Under the pieces are notes generated by a model. It saw nothing but the letters and a program-made list of their open reading frames with translations. It was not told the DNA's origin and did no database searches. From Paludibaculum fermentans (lineage in GTDB: Bacteria; Acidobacteriota; Terriglobia; Bryobacterales; Bryobacteraceae): 64,000 nucleotides of DNA. Positions 38,010 through 46,834 of the stretch are shown here, one piece after another. Where the stretch lies: NCBI RefSeq assembly GCF_015277775.1, contig NZ_CP063849.1, positions 2,480,001 through 2,544,000 of the forward strand. The letters are read 5' to 3'. Each line of letters starts with the position of its first letter. The stretch's first letter is position 1. Position numbers and translations under genes: made by a program.

Positions 38010-38235
38010 ACAAACGCTTTCCACCTGGAGTCGGGGACAACCCGACCGGCGAAGGACTGCCTCCACATGGGAGGCGACCTTGTCACTCATTGGTCGTATC
38101 GGCGTCAAGCTCCCCGCTCGATAGACCAATTTGAAGGCAGAGAATAAGAAGATCCTAAACTAACTATTCAATCAACAATCAAGCCGTCAGGCCGGGAAGA
38201 CGGCTGCTTGCCATTGGTACCGGAAGAAATCCGGG

Positions 38236-39573
38236 TTAGAACGAGACTCCGCGGGGGATCAGTCTGTTCTCGTAGGCCTGGCGCTCCAGGTCCTCGCGAA
38301 AGTCCGGGTGGGCGAGGCCGATCAGGGCTTTGGCCCGTTCTGCGACGGACTTGCCTTTCAGGTTCACCAGGCCGAATTCGGTGGCAACGTACATCATGTC
38401 GGTGCGGGGCGTGGTGACGATGTTGCCGGGGGTGAGGTCGAGGACGATGCGGCTGCGATGCTGGCCGTGCTGTTCATACGTGGAGGCCAGGCAGATGAAG
38501 GATTTACCTTCCGGGGAGGCGTAGGCTCCGTGCACAAATTGGAGTTGCCCCCCGGTGCCGCTGATGTGGCGGTGGCCATCCGATTCCGAGGCGGCCTGAC
38601 CTTGCAGGTCGATCTGGGTGGTGTTGTTGATGGCGACGGCCCGGGAGTTGCGCATGATCTGGCGCGGCGGGTTGGTGTAGTCGACAGGATGGCAGACGAG
38701 GTCCGGGTTGTGGTCGATGGCTTTGTACAAAGCGGCGGAGCCGAGGGCAAAGCTGTAGACGATTTTGCCGGGATCCAGGGTTTTGCGGGCGCCCGTGATC
38801 AGGCCGGCGCGATAGAGATCGACAATGCCGTCGGTGAGCATTTCGGTGTGCACGCCGAGGTCACGGACACCGCTTTCCTGGAGGAGCGAGCAGACGGCGT
38901 TCGGCATCCCCCCGATGCCGATTTGGAGGCAGGAGCCGTCTTCGATCTCGGCGGCGATCCTGTGCGCCACGGCGCGATCGATTTCGCTGGGTTGGGGGTT
39001 GACCAGTTCCGGCGTCGGCTGGAGGTCGCCTTCGACGATGTAGTCGACTTCGGAGACGTGCACGCCGTTTTGGTGGCCGCAGGCGTAGGGCAGAGTGGGG
39101 CTCACTTCGACGATGACCAGCCGGGCGCTTTCGATCGCCGCCCGGTGCCACATGTTGGAGGCACTGAAATTGAAGTAGCCGTCCTGGTCGATCGGGCAGG
39201 TCTTCAGGATGACGATATCAATCGGGGCGAGGAAGCGGCGGTAGTAGTCGGGGGCTTCGCCCACATGCTGGGGCGTATAGTGGCAGCGTCCCCGGTCGTG
39301 CTGGTGGCGGTCGTAGGCAGAAAAATGCCAGCTGAAGGAGTGGAAGTGGCGGCCCTCGGGATCGGTCTCCAGGACGGCGCGGGGGCGCATCGTGAGGCAG
39401 GAGCGTATTTTGACGTTCTCCAGGTCGTGGCGTCGGGCGGCCAAGGCATGGTCGAAGACGTCAGGTTGGCAGATGCCCACGCCGTAGTCGAGCCACATGC
39501 CGGAGCGGACGAGCGCTGCTGCTTCTTCGCTGGAAATGGTTCGCGCCGGTGCGGCGGACTGCCTGGTGATCAT
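38236..39573 (-). CDS. Acetyl-CoA hydrolase/transferase family CoA-transferase
   Basis: This 445-residue class-I-like CoA-transferase is of the 4-hydroxybutyrate/butyryl-CoA:acetate type. It has the family segments RSGMWLDYGVGICQPDVFD, then LQIGIGGMPNAVCSLL and GVHTEMLTDGIVDLY, the last holding the Glu expected to form the acyl-glutamyl intermediate, and INNTTQIDLQGQAASES. The end IGLAHPDFREDLERQA is typical. The enzyme moves CoA between short organic acids in the cytoplasm. Exact acids cannot be told. ATG 39573 has AAGG upstream and begins MITRQSAAPARTISSEE; an in-frame start at 39654 is unlikely. The gene is divergent from the alpha-galactosidase-like gene. Confidence 0.88.
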   Translation of the reverse strand: MITRQSAAPARTISSEEAAALVRSGMWLDYGVGICQPDVFDHALAARRHDLENVKIRSCLTMRPRAVLETDPEGRHFHSFSWHFSAYDRHQHDRGRCHYTPQHVGEAPDYYRRFLAPIDIVILKTCPIDQDGYFNFSASNMWHRAAIESARLVIVEVSPTLPYACGHQNGVHVSEVDYIVEGDLQPTPELVNPQPSEIDRAVAHRIAAEIEDGSCLQIGIGGMPNAVCSLLQESGVRDLGVHTEMLTDGIVDLYRAGLITGARKTLDPGKIVYSFALGSAALYKAIDHNPDLVCHPVDYTNPPRQIMRNSRAVAINNTTQIDLQGQAASESDGHRHISGTGGQLQFVHGAYASPEGKSFICLASTYEQHGQHRSRIVLDLTPGNIVTTPRTDMMYVATEFGLVNLKGKSVAERAKALIGLAHPDFREDLERQAYENRLIPRGVSF

Positions 39574-39947
39574 GGGAAATGCCTTTTTGAGATGGATGCC
39601 CGGGGGACGTGGCCGGCCAATGCACATTTTCACATGACGGGCCCAAGAAGCCATACCGGGGAGACCGTAAGGCGCAGGTGGTCAAGATGCCGCCCAACCC
39701 CACCCGGCCGGGCGGAAGCGCACCGGGGCCCGAAGGGCCGTCGGGCAAATCGGGATTCAAAGCCGCGCCCCGCTTCGCCGGCCCGTCTTCCCTTGCACCC
39801 AGCCCGGCCTGTACGATGTGGAAGTCAGGATGCCGGCGCGGCCCGCCATCCGCACTCTCCTGACGGCCCTCGCCCAGCCCCGCCCCGTCACTGTGTATCG
39901 CTCGGCAGGCGCCCGGCGATGATTCCGCAGGACAGGAGACCGAACCG
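39574..39947. other. Divergent spacer between CoA-transferase and melibiase-like genes
   Basis: No gene is supported in these 374 bases. GCCCGA-N7-TCGGGC at 39728-39746 is a 6-bp dyad near the middle. AGGAG lies nine bases before the ATG at 39948. Confidence 0.45.
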
Positions 39948-41627
39948 ATGCCAAAATCCGACTTGACCCGCCGCTCGCTGCTAGGAACTGCCGCTGCCGT
40001 CCCTATGGCCTCCGCCACCGGCCAGACCGCCTCGGCCGCCCCAGGCTTCGTCGACATCCTCCGCCCACCCGACAGCATTACCGCGCAGTTGGAGAAGGAG
40101 TTCGCACCGCTGACAAAAACCGGCCCCCGCTGGTCCGGGCGGGATATTTCCGTCGAAGCCGAGCCTCACGGCGGCGAGATCCCGATCTGCATCGAAGCGC
40201 CGCGAGCACCCCTCCTGCGGGTCCACCTTCGCTGGCGTGCCCGCGTCCCCGTCACCTGGCGGGTGCTCAACGAACAATGGGAGCGCAGTTACGGCGACCT
40301 GGAATGGCGCGGTCTGCTGGGCGAACGCATCCTGCCGTGGTACTTCCTGGCCTTCGACGGGCGGGCCACTCACGGTTATGGAGTGGCTACTGGCGGCAAC
40401 ACCTTCGCATTCTGGCAGGCCGATCCTGAGGGGATTTCGCTTTGGCTGGACGTGCGGAATGGCGGCGGCGCGGTCCAACTCGGCCAACGGATCCTGGAAG
40501 CCGCTGTCGTCCGGCTCCGCAAGGGCACCTCCGGCCAATCGGCGTTCGAAGCGGCCCGCCAGTTCTGCCGGGTGCTCTGTCCGAAGCCGCGTCTGGCGCC
40601 AGCCCCCACCTATGGTGCGAACAACTGGTATTACGCTTACGGGCAGAATTGCTCTGCCGCCGCCATCCTGCGCGATTCTGAAATCCTGAAGGAGCTCTCG
40701 CCGTCCGGCGGCAACCGGCCGTTCATGGTCATCGATGACGGCTGGCAGCCGACGAATACCGCCGGCCCCTGGGAGCGCGGGAACGCCGGATTCCCCGACA
40801 TGGCGAAACTGGCCGCGGACATGAAGAATCTCGGGGTGCGGCCCGGCATCTGGACCCGGCCTCTCTACACCACTGAGGCCATCCCGGAAAACGCCCGCCT
40901 TCGAGGATCCAGCAAAGGACACGGCTTCACGATCGACCCCACGGTCCCTGAAATGGCGGAGCTCATCCGGCAGGATACGCGCCGTGTCGCCTCCTGGGGG
41001 TACGAGTTGATCAAACACGACTACAGCAGCTACGATCTCACCGGACGCTGGGGTTTCGCCATGGGCGCCGAGCTGACCGACGCCGGGTGGCATTTCGCCG
41101 ATCGCAGCAGGACAAACGCCGAAGTGGTGCTCGCCTTCTACCGGTCGCTTCGCGAGGCGGCCGGCAGTGCCCTGTTGATCGGCTGCAATACGTTTGGACA
41201 CTTGGGCGCCGGGTTGTTCGAAATTCAGCGGATCGGCGACGACACCAGCGGCCGCGACTTCCACCGCACCCGCCGCATGGGCGTGAATACCCTCGCGTTC
41301 CGGGCGACGCAGCAGGACACTTTCTTCGGCGCCGATGCCGACTGCGTGCCCATCACTCCGGAGGTACCTTGGGCTCTGACGGCCCGCTGGCTCGACCTGG
41401 TCGCCCGCAGCGGAACGCCCCTGTTCGTCTCAGCCGATCCCCGAACTCTCACCCCGGAAGTAAAGATTGCCGTCAAAGCGGCGCTCGCATCGGCGGCCCG
41501 GAAGCAGCCCCTCGCTGAGCCGCTCGACTGGATGGAAACGACGACACCCGGTCGCTGGCGTATTCAGGGCAAGGTCGTCGAGTATGACTGGTATGGGCCG
41601 GAGGGTGGGACACCGTTTCCGAGGTGA
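39948..41627 (+). CDS. Tat-exported alpha-galactosidase-like enzyme (melibiase clan)
   Basis: This 559-residue protein has a Tat-type leader (TRRSLLGTAAAVPMA). Residues ~60-200 form a beta-sandwich, and a TIM barrel follows (PAPTYGANNWYYAYG, RPFMVIDDGWQP, LGVRPGIWTRPL). The likely nucleophile is Asp in GYELIKHDYSSYDLTG, and the acid/base is Asp in RIGDDTSGRDFHRT, which fits GH27/GH36/GH31-related clan GH-D. A galactosidase activity is likely but not certain, since the pocket residues differ from classic GH27. It could work with the GH36 enzyme encoded at 50044-52212. Confidence 0.75.
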   Translation: MPKSDLTRRSLLGTAAAVPMASATGQTASAAPGFVDILRPPDSITAQLEKEFAPLTKTGPRWSGRDISVEAEPHGGEIPICIEAPRAPLLRVHLRWRARVPVTWRVLNEQWERSYGDLEWRGLLGERILPWYFLAFDGRATHGYGVATGGNTFAFWQADPEGISLWLDVRNGGGAVQLGQRILEAAVVRLRKGTSGQSAFEAARQFCRVLCPKPRLAPAPTYGANNWYYAYGQNCSAAAILRDSEILKELSPSGGNRPFMVIDDGWQPTNTAGPWERGNAGFPDMAKLAADMKNLGVRPGIWTRPLYTTEAIPENARLRGSSKGHGFTIDPTVPEMAELIRQDTRRVASWGYELIKHDYSSYDLTGRWGFAMGAELTDAGWHFADRSRTNAEVVLAFYRSLREAAGSALLIGCNTFGHLGAGLFEIQRIGDDTSGRDFHRTRRMGVNTLAFRATQQDTFFGADADCVPITPEVPWALTARWLDLVARSGTPLFVSADPRTLTPEVKIAVKAALASAARKQPLAEPLDWMETTTPGRWRIQGKVVEYDWYGPEGGTPFPR

Positions 41628-41750
41628 GCAGCGATATGCCTCAACAATTAGCTTAGATCTTCGGAGGCAATCCACTGCAAAATAGCGACTTCTACCCAGG
41701 GCCAGGAAACTCAAGCGGTCCACAGCTATGCTCTCGGTGCCGCCGGCCTG

Positions 41751-44180
41751 CTAGAAAAGCCGCTCCTGCCGTTTGAGCGTGCCGAAGCTGCCGATGTTTG
41801 CGATCACAAAGGCCACACGGAACTGATTCTCGTTTCGCGAGCCGATGTTAAACCGCCTGAATTGACCACTAAACGCGCAACAGCTCGTGTTGTACGTGAG
41901 TTGCGTATTCGCGTACTGCATCGTGGCAGTCTTGTAATCGTAGATCGCCAGGAAGCCGGCATTCCAGCCTCTGCGGTTCTCCTGGCCCAAGCCGATCATG
42001 CCTCGCAGCTGATTCGACGGTGGAGAGAGCAGTTGACCCGAGGGAGCATCCGCGCAGAACTGATCCCGCTGACTGGGATCCACCGCAACCAGCGGCACGC
42101 AGGAAACCTTGTTGTGTCCCAGCGACACGAAGTAGTTGTCGACGCGGGCGTCGGCGGTAATGCTGCTGTTGGTGATCTTGCCGCGCAAGGGATCGTAGTC
42201 GTCGCGCCACTCCACGCTGAAGCCAGGACGCGGTTGAATGCGCATCGACGAGACGATCGGCGAGTAATGGCGGATCTGGTCCAGAAACGCGTAGGGGGTC
42301 AGGTCCGTTGAGGTAAGGAAGACGTTCCGCTGGCCGGGAATCAACGCGCCGCCAAAGTCCGGGTCCAGATACCGCTTCTGCCGCAGTTCCCAACTGAAGA
42401 AGTCCAGCACCTCGCCGGATTTCGTCTTTGCCCACAACCGGTTAGCCAGTGAAACCTCAACCTCTGTCGTATTGGCCAGCAGATCCATTTCATCAAATCG
42501 GATGATGCGGTTGAAGTCCTTCACACCGGAGACGGTGCGGAATGAAGCCCGAGGCTCAATCGAGTGTTTCACCTTGGAGCCGATCCACTTAGGCGCATCA
42601 AAGACCCGCTCGAGCGTGGGCAGGATCAGGTCCGCCGAAAACTCCCGCGTAAAGCGGTTGAGGTCATTGCCCGTCACCTCCTTGCCACTCTGCTGCTCGG
42701 CTGCGGTTCGAAAGGAAGCTCCGTAGTAGGTCTCGCGGATCGAGAAGGCTGGGATCAGGTGGATGTCTTTCCAATGCAGGGCCGTCATGATGCGCGGCTG
42801 CGCATCGAACCGCTGCACTGACTGCCTGGTTTGGAACAGAGGCTGCGTGCGCCGTACCAGTCCCGCGCTGGTGTCCCAGGAGATCCAGAGGGGCAGCACC
42901 TTCGTATTGATCTGCTTCTCCCGGCTGTCGAACTCCAACTGGGGCAACTTCTGCACCAGAATGGTGTCACCAGGCGCTAGGCTCTGGAAGTTCTGCTGGC
43001 GCGTGAAGACCAGATTCAAGTGGTAGGTCGACCAGTCCTTCTTGACAAAACCAACACTATTTACTTCAGATACGACCGCCTCGTTAAAGCTCTCTGTGAA
43101 GGCCTGCCGGAATGTCAGGCTACTCAAGTAGTTGAAAACGCCACGGGCGTAGAAACCGTTCGGGAGGAGAGCCTTGCCGGTCACCGAGATGATGTAGCCA
43201 CCCTGCTTCACGCGGGTCCCATCATCCTGCAGCAGCCCGCGATCTCTTACACCGTAAACGTATGCATTGAAATCGGAATTCTCTGTCGGCTTACCGCGGA
43301 AGTCGACCGTATTGGCCAAGCCCCGCTGGGTGAAGTACTGTGGGCGGTAGGTGAGGTCGTAGCTGCGGTTGATCGCCCAGAAGTACCCTAACCCGAACAT
43401 CAGCCCGCGCCGGTTGCTGTTGCCGACGTTGGGCGTCAGGAAACCGCTGCGCCGGGCATTGCTGGAAAGATCCTTATAGAAGACGGGCGCGTAGAGCAGC
43501 GGGATCTGCTTCAGGCGCAGCCAACTCTTGTAGGCCAAGGCACGTTCGTTGGGGATCAGGTCGATGGTCGGCGCCCGCAGAGTCCACCAGGCATTCGGCA
43601 TCTCGCAATTCGTGATGAGGGCGTCGTGAAGGACATAGCGATCCTTGAACTTTTCCGCCCAATCACCTTCAAATAAAAAGGGATTCCCGGTGGTCAGGAT
43701 GCCTGGACGCTGGTCGATCTTGCCGTACGCCGAGCCGTGGACCTTATAGAACGTCCCAGAGCTTTCCTTGAAGCTGAAGTCGATGCGATCGGCCCACAAC
43801 TGCTCGCCGCTGAGGAAGTTCGTGAAGTGGACGTGGCCGCGCGCCTCAGCGATGCCCAGGTCCTCGTTGTAGTCGATCTCGTCCGCCACCAGCAGGTAGT
43901 CGCTCGACTCCACCTCAGCGTTTTCACGCAGATGGGTGACTTCCCCTTCCTTCTCCTGACGGATGCCGCGCATCACGACGATGCCAGGGGGAGGAGGATC
44001 CTTGCGAGGCAACTTTGGGATCTCGACCTTGGCGGGCGGGGCGGCTTGCTGCGAGCCGGGTCCTGGACCGAGAATGGGCGACCGGTAAACCTGCCCCCAA
44101 CCCAAGCTGGACAGCAGAGAGAAAGCCGCTCCCGCGAGCACCAATTTAGGGAGGGAAGCCATTTCCCTCAATGGACGCAT
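41751..44180 (-). CDS. lptD: LPS-assembly protein LptD
   Basis: This 809-residue outer-membrane barrel puts lipopolysaccharide into the outer leaflet with LptE. It has a signal peptide (~7-30), an OstA/LptA-like jellyroll (~80-190: NAEVESSDYLLVADEIDYNE, then ADRIDFSFKESSG) and a long barrel with alternating aromatic strands ending FRVAFVIANIGSFGTLKRQ. A proline-rich linker (KLPRKDPPPPGIVVM) precedes the jellyroll. The length fits the family. The start at 44180 begins MRPLREMASLPK; ATG 44162 is also possible, and an open frame to 44318 adds an arginine-rich stretch that is not signal-like. No lpt partner genes are adjacent. Confidence 0.85.
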   Translation of the reverse strand: MRPLREMASLPKLVLAGAAFSLLSSLGWGQVYRSPILGPGPGSQQAAPPAKVEIPKLPRKDPPPPGIVVMRGIRQEKEGEVTHLRENAEVESSDYLLVADEIDYNEDLGIAEARGHVHFTNFLSGEQLWADRIDFSFKESSGTFYKVHGSAYGKIDQRPGILTTGNPFLFEGDWAEKFKDRYVLHDALITNCEMPNAWWTLRAPTIDLIPNERALAYKSWLRLKQIPLLYAPVFYKDLSSNARRSGFLTPNVGNSNRRGLMFGLGYFWAINRSYDLTYRPQYFTQRGLANTVDFRGKPTENSDFNAYVYGVRDRGLLQDDGTRVKQGGYIISVTGKALLPNGFYARGVFNYLSSLTFRQAFTESFNEAVVSEVNSVGFVKKDWSTYHLNLVFTRQQNFQSLAPGDTILVQKLPQLEFDSREKQINTKVLPLWISWDTSAGLVRRTQPLFQTRQSVQRFDAQPRIMTALHWKDIHLIPAFSIRETYYGASFRTAAEQQSGKEVTGNDLNRFTREFSADLILPTLERVFDAPKWIGSKVKHSIEPRASFRTVSGVKDFNRIIRFDEMDLLANTTEVEVSLANRLWAKTKSGEVLDFFSWELRQKRYLDPDFGGALIPGQRNVFLTSTDLTPYAFLDQIRHYSPIVSSMRIQPRPGFSVEWRDDYDPLRGKITNSSITADARVDNYFVSLGHNKVSCVPLVAVDPSQRDQFCADAPSGQLLSPPSNQLRGMIGLGQENRRGWNAGFLAIYDYKTATMQYANTQLTYNTSCCAFSGQFRRFNIGSRNENQFRVAFVIANIGSFGTLKRQERLF

Positions 44181-44431
44181 AGGAATGATGTTCCAGTACA
44201 ACTTGATCAGGAGTGTCGAAATATAGTGACAAACTAAGGTACTTATGTTACTTAAGAAAAGACAGTACCGTCGGGCGCGTGCCTCGAACCGCCTGCGGCG
44301 CAAATACAAGAGGCTCAAGGCTCAACCCTAGCATGGCAAAAAGGGGACCCGCAAGACGGGATCTCCGGACGACTCGGGAAGCTGAAGCCAATAACGAACC
44401 GTCCTGATTGCAGGCGGCGGAGGACGTGCAC

Positions 44432-45316
44432 GTGCGTTGCAGATACTGCGGAGCCGAGAACCATTCCCATCAAATGCGTTGCGCCAAGTGCCAGCGGCGC
44501 ATGGACGAAGGAAACGGATACTATCCCATTGTTGACGGTGCGGCCGCACCAGAGCTCGAGTACTATCCCGAGACAGTGCCGGCCGAAGCGCCGCAGCGGC
44601 TGACGACAGTCCATTCCAATCCAACCGTAGCCCGGACCGGTGGCCGGCCCGTACAACCGCCTCTTTTCCCGTACCGTGAACCGCGTAAGGTTGTTGGCCT
44701 GGAAGATTACTCCGCCGGTCAACCGGCGGCCCCGCGCCAGCGCACCGGCACCACACAGAGGACTGTGGCCAGGAAACAGTCGGCGGGCCAGACGGCATTC
44801 GACTTCGAATCGCCCGCTCCGCCCAGCAAGCCGTTCAGCCGCGAGATGAATCGCCGCACCGATTATCCGGTGGCGCCCGTCTCCCTGCGGGGCATGGCAG
44901 CCCTCTTCGATGCCGGCCTGGTGCTCGGCATGATGGGTTTGTTCCTGCTTACCGTGCGCCTGTCGCTGGGCATGATTCCCACCGGCACCGCCTTCTATTT
45001 CTGCTACGGATTCGCCACTATCCTCATCGCCGGCGTCTACAAACTGCTCTTCTGCATGTTCGGCCAGGTGACCCTGGGTCTGCAGGGCGCGCACCTGCAG
45101 GTGGTCAGCTTCGACGGACACCGGCCCACGGTCACACAGCGCTTTGTACGCATGTTCTCCGGGTGGATCAGCCTGGCCAGCGTCGGCATGGGTGTTCTAT
45201 GGTCCCTGGCCGATCGCGAATCGCTCACTTGGCACGACCACATTTCGCAGACGTTTTTAACCCACTACGACCCTGAGGGCGAAGACGAAGTCGAAATAGC
45301 CGGGCAGTACCGCTAG
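44432..45316 (+). CDS. RDD-family membrane protein with zinc ribbon
   Basis: This 294-residue protein begins with a short zinc ribbon (CRYCGAENHSHQMRCAKC, two CxxC pairs). A Pro/Gln-rich linker (~20-150) and an RDD domain (~155-285) follow, with the R of VSLRGMAALFDAGLVLG, about two membrane helices and a conserved GLQGAHLQVV. RDD proteins are membrane proteins of uncertain transport role. GTG at 44432 was chosen because GGAGGA lies seven bases before it and the zinc ribbon starts at residue 2; longer forms start at TTG 44408. It is divergent from lptD. Confidence 0.75.
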   Translation: MRCRYCGAENHSHQMRCAKCQRRMDEGNGYYPIVDGAAAPELEYYPETVPAEAPQRLTTVHSNPTVARTGGRPVQPPLFPYREPRKVVGLEDYSAGQPAAPRQRTGTTQRTVARKQSAGQTAFDFESPAPPSKPFSREMNRRTDYPVAPVSLRGMAALFDAGLVLGMMGLFLLTVRLSLGMIPTGTAFYFCYGFATILIAGVYKLLFCMFGQVTLGLQGAHLQVVSFDGHRPTVTQRFVRMFSGWISLASVGMGVLWSLADRESLTWHDHISQTFLTHYDPEGEDEVEIAGQYR

Positions 45317-45449
45317 TCCGACGCCGGGATCTCAGCCGCAAATTCTCACGTCAATTTGAATCTGCTTGCCGCCGCAGTCAGCATCACTGCGGCGGGTTGC
45401 CATCCACCCGCTGGATGCGGAAGTTGGACCCGTGCCATGCTGGTAAGGC

Positions 45450-46715
45450 ATGCTCACGAGACGTCGCCTCTTCTGTGCAGCCCTGGCATCGTCGGCGTTC
45501 GCCGCTCCTGCCAAAGCGATTATTCTGCGTTCCAGCTGGCAGACCGTCAACATTGGCGACATCACCCATACGCCCGGTGTGTTGAGGCTGCTGGACCAGC
45601 ATCTACCCGAGGCCACGGTCTACCTTTGGCCCAGTTCCATCGATCGCAGCGTCGAGCCGATGCTGCGCCGCGCCTTCCCGAAACTGAAGATCGCCAAGGG
45701 TGGTATCGGCGAAAACGGTGAACCCGATACACCGGAGCTGAAGGAGGCCTTCGCCGCTACCTCCCTCTTCATCCATGGCTCCGCGGCCGGCGTCTCCGCG
45801 CAGAACCACATGCATGCGTGGCATTCGACGACCCGGGGGCCGTACGGCTGCTTCGGCGTGACCGTGACTCTCTCCAGCGAGGCCGCCAGCACGGCCATGG
45901 ATCCAAAGCTCAAGGCGCTGCTCGATGGCGCAGCCTTCGTCTTCACGCGCGAGACCAAGTCGCTCGAGAACCTCAAGTCATCGGGTGTTTCCGCAAAAAC
46001 GATGGGCTTTGCGCCGGACGGAACCTTCAGCTTCGACCTGCGCAACGACCCGGCAGGCGACGCCTTCGTGAAAACCAACGGCCTGGAACCCGGACGGTTC
46101 ATCGCCGTCATTCCGCGCCTGCGCCTGACGCCCTACCACCTCATCCGCAAAACCAACTACACCGAAGCCGAGATCCAGCGCCGCACCGGCATCAACGACC
46201 GCCACAAGGAAGAGGACCACGCGAAACTGCGCGAGGCCATCATCGCCTATGTCCGCAAAACCGGCGGCAAGGCACTGCTCTGTCCGGAAATGACGTACGA
46301 GATCGACATCATCGATCCGTTGCTCTACGACCCGCTGCCGGCGGATGTAAAGGCGAACATCGTACGCCGCAAGACGTTCTGGCTGCCCGACGAGGCCGCC
46401 TCCATCTATCGCCACGCGGCTGCCGTGGTCAGCAGCGAGTGCCACTCCCCCATCATCGCGGCGGCGCAGGGTACACCCTGCATGTACATTCACCAGCCCG
46501 AAGATGGGATCAAAGGCCAGATGTGGAAAGACATCGGCCTGGGCGATTGGTATTTCGATGTCGAGCAGGCCACGGGTGCGGCCATTGCGGAACGTCTACT
46601 GACCCTCACCGGCCGACCCGAAGCAGCCCGGCGCAAGGTGAAGACGGCCGTCGAATTCGCCAGGGAGAAACAGCGGGCCGGCATGCAGGTCGTCCGCCAA
46701 ACCTGGCTGGGTTGA
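45450..46715 (+). CDS. Exported polysaccharide pyruvyl-transferase-like protein
   Basis: This 421-residue protein of the polysaccharide pyruvyl transferase fold (PS_pyruv_trans) has the N-terminal motif TVNIGDITHTPGVLRLLD, the loop LFIHGSAAGVS and, near the end, VVSSECHSPIIAAAQGTPCM, which has the Ser/Cys-His arrangement of the family. Unusually, the first 23 residues (TRRRLFCAALASSAFAAPAKA) look like a Tat or Sec leader, while known members work in the cytoplasm. It could add pyruvate to an exported polymer, or belong to a diverged branch. No ribosome site of good strength precedes the ATG. Confidence 0.7.
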   Translation: MLTRRRLFCAALASSAFAAPAKAIILRSSWQTVNIGDITHTPGVLRLLDQHLPEATVYLWPSSIDRSVEPMLRRAFPKLKIAKGGIGENGEPDTPELKEAFAATSLFIHGSAAGVSAQNHMHAWHSTTRGPYGCFGVTVTLSSEAASTAMDPKLKALLDGAAFVFTRETKSLENLKSSGVSAKTMGFAPDGTFSFDLRNDPAGDAFVKTNGLEPGRFIAVIPRLRLTPYHLIRKTNYTEAEIQRRTGINDRHKEEDHAKLREAIIAYVRKTGGKALLCPEMTYEIDIIDPLLYDPLPADVKANIVRRKTFWLPDEAASIYRHAAAVVSSECHSPIIAAAQGTPCMYIHQPEDGIKGQMWKDIGLGDWYFDVEQATGAAIAERLLTLTGRPEAARRKVKTAVEFAREKQRAGMQVVRQTWLG

Positions 46716-46834
46716 GTCCGCGGCAAGACACGGCCGTCCCGAATCCGGACACCACGGCACGTCTCATCTACGGCTAAGCCATTGATTCCAAATTGTCCTC
46801 GGGATGGCCCTCAGGCTGATCACCGGTAACGAGC

